DNA of 29,498 nucleotides from DASWIG01 sp965371445. Its GTDB lineage: Bacteria > Acidobacteriota > Thermoanaerobaculia > Multivoradales > J023. A program made the translations under genes and the position numbers. The stretch covers positions 1 to 29,498 of the forward strand of contig CBDUYN010000132.1 of NCBI GenBank assembly GCA_965371445.1, written 5' to 3'. Of the stretch, positions 7,248-13,308 are shown piece after piece; position 1 is the stretch's first letter; every line of letters starts with the position of its first letter. A model generated the notes under the pieces. The model was given only the letters and a program-made list of their open reading frames with translations. It searched no databases and was not told the DNA's origin.

Positions 7248-8465
7248 CTAGTCGCAAGCCGTAAACGTCCCCAGGTCCTGGACCGGCAGAGCGGCTTGCC
7301 CCAGGGGATTGTGGTAGGTCCGGGCGGTCCCCGACGCGGTGTCGGTCACGGTGACGTCGAGCTCCAGGTTCGTGGTAGCGGCAAGAAAGACCCAGAAGGC
7401 GCCGGAATGCTCGCAGGCATCAAGGACCTTGAAGAGCATCTCGACGTTGCCGCGGCCAAAAAACCAGAAAAGGCCCGAGGTCTTCGAGAGCTCGATCGGA
7501 TGGCCGAGCCCCGCGGTCCCCTCGGTGGCCCGCCAGACGACCTCGACCTGGAAGCGTCCGTCGTGCAGGCACAGGGTGTCGTCGTCCCCTTCGCAGCCCT
7601 CGCTCTCGTCGTCCTCGCCGTCCTCGTCGTCCTCGCCGTCCTCGGCGCCCTCGCCGTCGCGGATCCGCAACAGTGCCTCGCCGCGCGCCGGGTGGACCGT
7701 GGCGCCGCCGGTGGCGTTCAGGAGGACGAGCTCTACGGTCTCCACCCCTTCCGCCTCGTCGTCGTCCGCGATCGGTATCGTGAAGACCTGGTCGCCGCCG
7801 TCGCCGTCGGCCCAGGTGAGCGTACCCGCCGCGGCCGTGTAGTCGACACCGTCGGTCGCGGTGCCACCTGCGGTCATGTAATCGACCGAAACCTCGCCGT
7901 CCTCGCCGTGCGAGCGCTCGACCGTAATCGTGGCCACACCGACCTGCTCGTCGACCTCGAAGCTACGCTCGTCGAACTTGAGGACGCCCGGCTTGCCGCC
8001 GTCGTCCTCGCCGCCGTCGCCCTCGCCATCGTCTTCGCCGTCGTTGGCGCGGATCTTGAGCACCGACTTGCCTCTCTCGCTCGAGATCGTTGCTCCACCC
8101 GTGGCGTTTGCGAGGACGAGCTCCACGGTCTCCACCCCCTCGGCCTCGTCATCGTCGACGATGGGTACCTCGAAGGTCTTGTCAGCCTCGTCGCCGTCGG
8201 TCCACACCAGGGTTCCGGCGACGGCGGCGTAATCGCTGCCCTCACTCGCCGTGCCGCCGGCCGCCGTGGCGAAATCCACCGAAACTTCGCCGTCCTCGCC
8301 GCCGGAGCGCTCCAGCCGAATCTTGGCCACCCCGGCGTCCTCGTCGACTTCGAAGCTTTCCTCGTCGAATTTGATCTCTCCGGGGCCCCCGGCCAGGGCC
8401 GGGACGGCCCCGAGCCCGATCGTCAGCGTCCAGGTCAGGAAGGTCTGAAAAACTCTGATGCTCAT
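7248..8465 (-). CDS. secreted protein with two Calx-beta repeats and a Trp/Phe-rich C-terminal module
   Basis: This 405-residue protein starts with a signal peptide (about 1-25, ending VPALAG). Two Calx-beta domains follow (about 30-140 and 160-270), each with the shared stretch DDDEAEGVETVELVL, and their coding sequence is a tandem duplication with a period of about 390 bp. Calx-beta domains bind Ca2+ through acidic loops in adhesins and exchangers. Very acidic Asp/Glu/Gly linkers lie at 141-158 and 271-297. The last ~105 residues (LCLHDGRFQVEVVW, GLFWFF, EMLFKVLDAC, GAFWVFLAATT, HNPLG) form a module that I recall at the C-terminus of many exported acidobacterial proteins, with paired cysteines and possibly a surface-anchoring or sorting role. 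That role is inference. The gene stands alone, with a 186-bp intergenic region upstream. Confidence 0.85.
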   Translation of the reverse strand: MSIRVFQTFLTWTLTIGLGAVPALAGGPGEIKFDEESFEVDEDAGVAKIRLERSGGEDGEVSVDFATAAGGTASEGSDYAAVAGTLVWTDGDEADKTFEVPIVDDDEAEGVETVELVLANATGGATISSERGKSVLKIRANDGEDDGEGDGGEDDGGKPGVLKFDERSFEVDEQVGVATITVERSHGEDGEVSVDYMTAGGTATDGVDYTAAAGTLTWADGDGGDQVFTIPIADDDEAEGVETVELVLLNATGGATVHPARGEALLRIRDGEGAEDGEDDEDGEDDESEGCEGDDDTLCLHDGRFQVEVVWRATEGTAGLGHPIELSKTSGLFWFFGRGNVEMLFKVLDACEHSGAFWVFLAATTNLELDVTVTDTASGTARTYHNPLGQAALPVQDLGTFTACD

Positions 8466-8651
8466 GGTCCTGTCTCCGTTGTCGTGTCCCGAGGCTCCAA
8501 TCCATGCCGGCGACGTGCCGGCCGCAGATTCTGTGTTGTAGCAAAGAGAAGATGAACGGAAGATGACAACTCATAGCCATAGGCAAATATCTTGGCCAGG
8601 CCGATCGAGGACGCCCTGGAGCCGGAGATCGCCCCCAGCTAGGAGGCGGCC

Positions 8652-9404
8652 TCACCACTTGACGGTGAAACCGAGGCCGACGAGCCGCGTCGGATCCTCG
8701 CCGTCGAAGCCGGTGCCGACGCGAAAGTCGGCCTGAAAGTCGTAGAAGGCGTAGAGAACGCCGAGTTGGAGGTAGGTGCGATCACGGGCGTCGTCGCTGG
8801 TGGCGTAGAGCTCGACGAAGCTCGTCCACCGCTCGCCGTGCTCGAGGCCCGCGACGAGCCCGGCGTTCAAGCGGTCGATGGAGTCTTCGCCGCCGTCGAG
8901 CCGGTCGTAGCCCACCGCGAGCCGGAGCGTCGCCCGCGGCGCGAGCCGCCAGCCGGCGATCATGTCGAGGCCCGGCTCCGGATCCTCGGCGCGCGTCGAC
9001 GACGAGCCCCAGGGCAGCGTTGTCGAGAGGAGAAGGGCGCTCGCGGGCCGGGCCCCCTTCTGGACGCTCAGGCGCCGCTTGACGGCGAGGCCGAAGCCCG
9101 CGTATCCCGAGCGGCGCTCGTCCGCGGCGTCCAAGGTCGAATAGGAGCCGAAGAGCACCTGGAATTCCCAGCCCCTGGCGACTCCGATCCGCAGGTGGAG
9201 CTCGCCGACGGTGAGCGAATCGTCCTCGTCCCGCCGCTCGTAGCTCGCCCCGGCTTCGCCCTGGAAGCGTCCCAAGCCGAGCACGAAGGGGCTCGGGGCC
9301 AACATCGGACGCTCGGTCGAAAGGGGCTCGTCGAGCGGCAGGTCACCCAGATCGGGGACGTACCCGGCAAGGGTCAAGAGCAGGAGGTGGATCGCGAGGC
9401 TCAT
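8652..9404 (-). CDS. predicted outer-membrane beta-barrel, transporter-like (MetA-type)
   Basis: This 250-residue protein has a short N-terminal hydrophobic leader, then a segment (LSTERPMLAPSPFVLGLG) like the start of the outer-membrane 'MetA-pathway/transporter-like' family. The rest alternates polar and hydrophobic residues in amphipathic strands, with many Gly, Tyr and Arg, and ends in the aromatic GFTVKW, a typical signature for outer-membrane insertion. No enzymatic motif is seen. A TATCGT box 7 nt before the ATG suggests a leaderless transcript. It is divergent from the DtxR-like regulator across only 90 bp, so that regulator could control it and the barrel could be involved in metal traffic. 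This is inference from position only. Confidence 0.65.
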   Translation of the reverse strand: MSLAIHLLLLTLAGYVPDLGDLPLDEPLSTERPMLAPSPFVLGLGRFQGEAGASYERRDEDDSLTVGELHLRIGVARGWEFQVLFGSYSTLDAADERRSGYAGFGLAVKRRLSVQKGARPASALLLSTTLPWGSSSTRAEDPEPGLDMIAGWRLAPRATLRLAVGYDRLDGGEDSIDRLNAGLVAGLEHGERWTSFVELYATSDDARDRTYLQLGVLYAFYDFQADFRVGTGFDGEDPTRLVGLGFTVKW

Positions 9405-9411
9405 CGCGCGT

Positions 9412-9417
9412 ACGATA
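9412..9417 (-). promoter_or_regulatory. -10 box (TATCGT) of the outer-membrane barrel gene
   Basis: On the minus strand TATCGT is followed by 7 nt and then the ATG at 9404. No ribosome site fits between them, which suggests a leaderless transcript. Confidence 0.4.
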
Positions 9418-9482
9418 CCGTAGCCACGCGGCGCCGGATCAGAGATTTTTGGTCGCGGTGGCTGCCTTGCGCCGCACTGAGG

Positions 9483-9488
9483 TAGTCT
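9483..9488 (+). promoter_or_regulatory. -10 box (TAGTCT) of the DtxR-like gene
   Basis: TAGTCT is followed by 6 nt and the ATG at 9495, again the spacing expected for a leaderless start. The box overlaps a small inverted repeat GTAG-TCT-CTAC (9482-9492), which could be part of an operator, although it is too short to call. Confidence 0.4.
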
Positions 9489-9494
9489 CTACGC

Positions 9495-10172
9495 ATGCCG
9501 ACAAGCACCGCCGAGGACTATTTGAAGACCATCCTTCTCCAGGAGGAGTCGGTGGGAAGCGATCAGGTGGTCACCATGGGCGAGATCGGCCTCGCCCTCG
9601 ACGTCGCCCCGGGCACCGTGACGTCGATGATCAAGACCCTGGAGAAAGACGGTCTCCTAAGCTACGAGCCCTACATCGGCGTGCGGCTGACCGGCGACGG
9701 GCGGCAGACGGCCCTGGAGGTCTTGCGTCGCCACCGGCTGATCGAGCTTTTCCTCGTCGAGGTGTTGGGGCTCGACTGGTCGGAGGTTCACGACGAGGCG
9801 GAGCGGTTGGAGCACGCGATGTCGCAAAAGCTCATCGACCGCATCGACACCTTCCTCGGGCACCCGAGAGTGGACCCCCACGGCGACCCGATCCCCGACG
9901 GTCGTGGAGAGCTGCGGGCGTCGCCGCGGGTGAACCTGGCCGAATGCCGCCAGGGCGAGAGTCGGCGGATTGCGCGGATCAGCGACCAGGACGAGGCCTT
10001 CTTGCGCTTCATCGAGCGCCGGGGCCTGAAACCAGGCACGGAAATCATGGTCGAGATGCGCGATCCGGTCGCCGACGCGATCACCATCCGTCCGGCCGGC
10101 CGCGAGGCGGTGACCCTCGGCGCCGCCGCCGCGGCGAAGCTCTGGGTGGAGCCGTCGGAAACCCTAGATTGA
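9495..10172 (+). CDS. DtxR/IdeR-family metal-dependent transcriptional repressor
   Basis: This 225-residue regulator has a winged helix-turn-helix at about 5-65 (MGEIGLALDVAPGTVTSMIKTLEKDGLLSY region). A metal-binding and dimerisation domain follows (about 70-140), with His80, Glu84, His99, Glu103, Glu106 and His107 in the order expected for DtxR-type sites, and the family motif LGHPRVDPHGDPIP at 121-134. The C-terminus (about 145-220) resembles the SH3-like FeoA domain, so the protein is of the long DtxR/IdeR type, not the short MntR type. Such proteins repress iron or manganese uptake genes when loaded with Fe2+ or Mn2+. The metal cannot be told from sequence alone. It is divergent from an outer-membrane barrel gene and lies 18 bp before a TPR gene. 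Confidence 0.93.
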   Translation: MPTSTAEDYLKTILLQEESVGSDQVVTMGEIGLALDVAPGTVTSMIKTLEKDGLLSYEPYIGVRLTGDGRQTALEVLRRHRLIELFLVEVLGLDWSEVHDEAERLEHAMSQKLIDRIDTFLGHPRVDPHGDPIPDGRGELRASPRVNLAECRQGESRRIARISDQDEAFLRFIERRGLKPGTEIMVEMRDPVADAITIRPAGREAVTLGAAAAAKLWVEPSETLD

Positions 10173-10190
10173 TCCCAGGAGTTGAACGAA

Positions 10191-11477
10191 ATGTCGAGAT
10201 CCCTTCAGGAAGACCCTCACCGCCACCTCCGACGCTGGACGAAGCAGCTCGCGATCGCCCTGGCCGTGGCGCTCGTGGTGATGCCCACGGCGGCAACGGC
10301 CAAGAAGAAGAAAAAGAAGCTCCAGGAAAACGAAGCCGAGGTCGTGGGCAAGGTGGTCAACCAGGCCGAGGAGACCCTGGCGGGCATCCGCGTCACGGTG
10401 ACCTCGCCGGCCGATCCCGAGCTGCGCTTCGAGGCGGTCACCGACGCCGAGGGCATCTTCACCCTGCGCGTAGCGAACCCCGTGGGCTCCTACGCCTTCC
10501 ACCTCGAGGGCGACGGCTACGCGTCTTTCGACGGCCAGATCCCCCTGCAGGCGGGAGAGCGCGCCGAGATCGCCTTCCAGCTGCTCGACGCGGCCACCGG
10601 CCGTGCGCAGGAGGCGATCAAGGCCTTCAACGCGGGCGTCCGGGCCTTCGATCAGAAGGACTATCCGACGGCGCGGGCGAAGTTCGAGGAGGCGGCGAAG
10701 CTCAATCCCGACGCGCCCGAGCCTCACCTCGGGCTCGCCGAGGTCTACTACCGCGAGGAAAAGCTCGCCGCAGCCGCCGCCTCGATCGACCGCTACCTCG
10801 CCTCGCGCAGCGACGACACCTCGGGGCTCACGCTCGCCTACACCATCCACCGTGAGCTCGGAAACGTTGCGCGCGCCGAAGAGTTGGTCGACGCCCTCGC
10901 CAGGACCGACAAGGCGCCGGCGCTCGCCACTCAGGTCTACAACGAAGGCGTGCGTGCCTTGCAGACGGGGCAAAACGACCTCGCCGTCGCCAAGTTGGAG
11001 CGCGCCTCGGAGCTCGATCCTAACCTCACGGCGCCCTACAGCACCCTGGCGACGATCTACTACAACGAAGCACGCTTCGGCCAAGCCCACGCGGCGCTCG
11101 AGAAGCTTTTTGCCATCGAGCCCGAGAACACCCAGGGCCGGCGGATTCGCTACCTGATCTACGACGCCCTCGACGACTCGGCCCAGGCCGAGAAAGCCCT
11201 TGCCGAGTACATGGAGGCCGATCCCGACGGAGCCGTCGACGTCCTTTACCGGCGCGCCGACATGGACTTCCGCGCCGGGGAGACGGCGAAAGCGATCGCC
11301 GCCCTCCGGAAGATCCTCGCCCTGCGGCCCGAGCACCCCCGGGCCCATTACACGCTGGGCCTTTGCTACGCGTCGAGCGACACGGCGAAAGCCCGCTTCC
11401 ACCTGGAGAAGTTCATCGAGCTGGCGCCGGAGGACCCGGAGGCCGCCTCGGCCAAGGAGATGCTGGGTTACCTTTGA
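10191..11477 (+). CDS. exported TPR protein with N-terminal carboxypeptidase-regulatory-like domain
   Basis: This 428-residue protein starts at the ATG at 10191, 9 nt after an AGGAG ribosome site at 10177-10181. A hydrophobic segment (about 19-36, ending MPTAATA) looks like a signal peptide or membrane anchor and is followed directly by six lysines (38-43). Residues about 48-135 form a beta-sandwich of the carboxypeptidase-regulatory-like type (VVGKVVNQAEETLAGIRVTV, then EGDGYASFDGQIPL). From about 138 to the end there are several tetratricopeptide repeats, for example GVRAFDQKDYPTARAKFEEA, which usually mediate protein-protein contacts. It probably works in the periplasm as a scaffold. No partner is apparent. 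It may share a transcript with the regulator before it. Confidence 0.82.
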   Translation: MSRSLQEDPHRHLRRWTKQLAIALAVALVVMPTAATAKKKKKKLQENEAEVVGKVVNQAEETLAGIRVTVTSPADPELRFEAVTDAEGIFTLRVANPVGSYAFHLEGDGYASFDGQIPLQAGERAEIAFQLLDAATGRAQEAIKAFNAGVRAFDQKDYPTARAKFEEAAKLNPDAPEPHLGLAEVYYREEKLAAAAASIDRYLASRSDDTSGLTLAYTIHRELGNVARAEELVDALARTDKAPALATQVYNEGVRALQTGQNDLAVAKLERASELDPNLTAPYSTLATIYYNEARFGQAHAALEKLFAIEPENTQGRRIRYLIYDALDDSAQAEKALAEYMEADPDGAVDVLYRRADMDFRAGETAKAIAALRKILALRPEHPRAHYTLGLCYASSDTAKARFHLEKFIELAPEDPEAASAKEMLGYL

Positions 11478-11503
11478 GCGACGCCCGGCGGCGGCAGCCG
11501 TCG

Positions 11504-11522
11504 GTCAAGACTTCGTCAAGAC
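11504..11522. repeat. 8-bp direct repeat (GTCAAGAC x2) upstream of the TIR gene
   Basis: GTCAAGAC occurs at 11504-11511 and again at 11515-11522, a period of 11 bp or about one turn of the helix. It lies 18-36 bp before the ATG of the pentapeptide-TIR gene. It could be a regulator site, or chance. Confidence 0.35.
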
Positions 11523-11539
11523 CTTGAGACGCGGACGGC

Positions 11540-12805
11540 ATGGCGCTCAACGAGCACATAGAGACCCTCCGACACGGGGTCGAGATTTGGAATCGGTGGC
11601 GTAAAGAGGCGCAGGTCCTCCCGGACCTGCGCGGTGCGAACCTGCGCGGTGCCGACCTGCGGGGTATCCATCTGCAAGGGGCGAACCTCCAGGGCGCCAA
11701 CCTGCGCGGCGCCGACCTGCGGGCCGCCGACCCGCTGGACACCGACCCATGGGGTCCCAAACCGCGAGCCGGAGGCGGATCGTTGCACGCCCCGTCGTTG
11801 TGGGGCACGAACCTCGTGGGCGAGGCCCACATCCTCGCCAGCACCTCCGGTCTCTGGAGAGGCGGGAGCGGTGGCCCCTGGCCCAGGAGCGACCGTCGGC
11901 GGGCCAACCTCTGGGCCGCGGAGCTGTGGGCTGCAAACCTCGCGGGCGCGAACCTGCGCGGCGTCGACCTGCGCGACTCGAACCTTCGGGGAACCAATTT
12001 CCAAGACGCCGACCTCCAGGAGGCGAACCTGCGCGGTGCCGACCTGCGCGATTCGAACCTCTGGGGCTCAAACCTGCGTGGCGCCGACCTGGAAGATGCC
12101 GACCTGCGCAGCTCGAAGATGGGGCTGACGGCCCTGAACGGACTCGACCTGAGCACCGCACGCGGCCTCGACACGATCCATCACCTGAGTCCCTCCTCGA
12201 TCGGCCTCGACACCCTGGAGCGCACGGCACGCGCCCTGCAGGACCGGGGGCCGCGCCGCGACAAGGTCGAGGCTTTTTATCGCCGCGCCGGCGTGACGGA
12301 GCGGATCCTTCAGCTCTTCCACGCCGACGCCACGGGGCCGGAGTACCATCCCTGCTTCATCAGCTACAGCAACGCCGACAAGGCCTTCGCCCGCTGGCTC
12401 TACGAGCAGCTCCACGCCCACGGCGTCCGTTGCTGGCTCCACGAGCACGAGACCCTGGAGGACGACGACAGCTATCGAATGGTCGACGACGCCGTGCGCC
12501 TCTGGGACCGGGTGCTTTTTTGTTGCTCCAAGACCTCGATGACCAGCTGGTGGATCGGCGCCGAGATCGAGCACGCCCAGGAGCGTGAGCGTCACCTCTT
12601 GAAGCAATACCGTCAAAAGGTCCGTTCGCTGATCGGCTTGAACCTGGACGGCTTTCTCTTCGAGAAGAAGTGGAAGCGCTCCCGCGAAAGGCAGGTGAAG
12701 TCGCGCCTGGTGGCCGACTTCAGCGGCTGGCAAAAGAAAGAAGCGAAGCTCGAGATGCCTCTGGAACGTGTCTTACAGACGCTCAAGATCGAACCGGCAG
12801 GCTGA
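11540..12805 (+). CDS. pentapeptide-repeat protein with C-terminal TIR domain
   Basis: This 421-residue protein opens with a short helix (1-27). Pentapeptide repeats of the A(N/D)LRG type follow in two blocks, about 30-62 and 120-195, predicted to form a right-handed quadrilateral helix. Between them lies a Gly/Pro/Trp/Arg-rich insert (about 63-119) with only traces of the repeat. After a linker, a TIR domain starts at about 272 (CFISYSNADKAFARWLYEQL). It keeps the WLHE segment and a SWWIGAEIEHA motif with Glu342 at the position of the catalytic Glu of NAD-cleaving TIR domains. The tail is basic. Bacterial TIR proteins often act in anti-phage defence by degrading NAD+ or making signalling nucleotides, and such a role is plausible but unproven here. 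The repeats may be the sensing or scaffold part. The ribosome site is weak. Its stop is 3 bp from the end of coaD on the other strand. Confidence 0.88.
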   Translation: MALNEHIETLRHGVEIWNRWRKEAQVLPDLRGANLRGADLRGIHLQGANLQGANLRGADLRAADPLDTDPWGPKPRAGGGSLHAPSLWGTNLVGEAHILASTSGLWRGGSGGPWPRSDRRRANLWAAELWAANLAGANLRGVDLRDSNLRGTNFQDADLQEANLRGADLRDSNLWGSNLRGADLEDADLRSSKMGLTALNGLDLSTARGLDTIHHLSPSSIGLDTLERTARALQDRGPRRDKVEAFYRRAGVTERILQLFHADATGPEYHPCFISYSNADKAFARWLYEQLHAHGVRCWLHEHETLEDDDSYRMVDDAVRLWDRVLFCCSKTSMTSWWIGAEIEHAQERERHLLKQYRQKVRSLIGLNLDGFLFEKKWKRSRERQVKSRLVADFSGWQKKEAKLEMPLERVLQTLKIEPAG

Positions 12806-12808
12806 GCC

Positions 12809-13294
12809 CTACCCGCCGCTGACGCGGCGGCGTAGCCGTTGCATCACGGGCCCAGGCACCAACCCCGTCAGGTCGCCGCCGAGCAGATGAACCTCCTTGA
12901 CCAGACGGCTCGAGAGATAGCTGTAATCCTCCGTCGTCGTCAGGAACACCGTCTCCACCCGGGAATCGAGGTGGCGGTTCATCAGCGCCATCTGGAATTC
13001 CGACTCGAAGTCGGAGACCGCTCGTAGGCCGCGCACCGAGGTGCGGGCACCGAGGCGGTCCATGAAGTGGACCAGAAGCCCCGAGAAGGACTCCACCCGG
13101 CAACCCGGATGCTCGGCGAGCACCTCGGAGATCATGGCTACCCGCTCCTCGACGGAGAAAAGCGCCTGCTTCGACGTGTTGCTGAGCACCGCCACGACGA
13201 CCTCGTCAAAGAGCGGACGGCAACGCTCGACGATGTCGAGGTGGCCGTTGTGGAGGGGGTCAAAGGACCCCGGATAGACGGCGATACGGTGCAT
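12809..13294 (-). CDS. coaD: phosphopantetheine adenylyltransferase
   Basis: This 161-residue enzyme joins ATP to 4'-phosphopantetheine to form dephospho-CoA, the fourth of five steps from pantothenate to coenzyme A in the cytoplasm. The nucleotidyltransferase motif is intact (YPGSFDPLHNGHLDI, with HNGH at 15-18). Also present are the family segments VRGLRAVSDFESEFQMALMN and YSYLSSRLVKEV. The length is normal for CoaD. It lies 14 bp after the beta-propeller gene, at the end of a compact minus-strand run, and a GGGAAG ribosome site precedes its ATG. A conserved housekeeping gene at the end of an operon of repair, tRNA and envelope genes suggests shared growth-linked expression. Confidence 0.97.
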   Translation of the reverse strand: MHRIAVYPGSFDPLHNGHLDIVERCRPLFDEVVVAVLSNTSKQALFSVEERVAMISEVLAEHPGCRVESFSGLLVHFMDRLGARTSVRGLRAVSDFESEFQMALMNRHLDSRVETVFLTTTEDYSYLSSRLVKEVHLLGGDLTGLVPGPVMQRLRRRVSGG

Positions 13295-13308
13295 TCAGCT
13301 TCCCGGGC

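Noticed and set aside
7296..8555. 419-codon plus-strand ORF opposite the Calx-beta gene
   Set aside because: It is a Val/Ala-rich shadow of the Asp/Glu-rich repeats. The minus strand has a signal peptide and recognised domains.
11630..12110. Regular short repeats that could be taken for a CRISPR or satellite array
   Set aside because: The repeats are in frame and encode A(N/D)LRG pentapeptides, so they are protein-coding.
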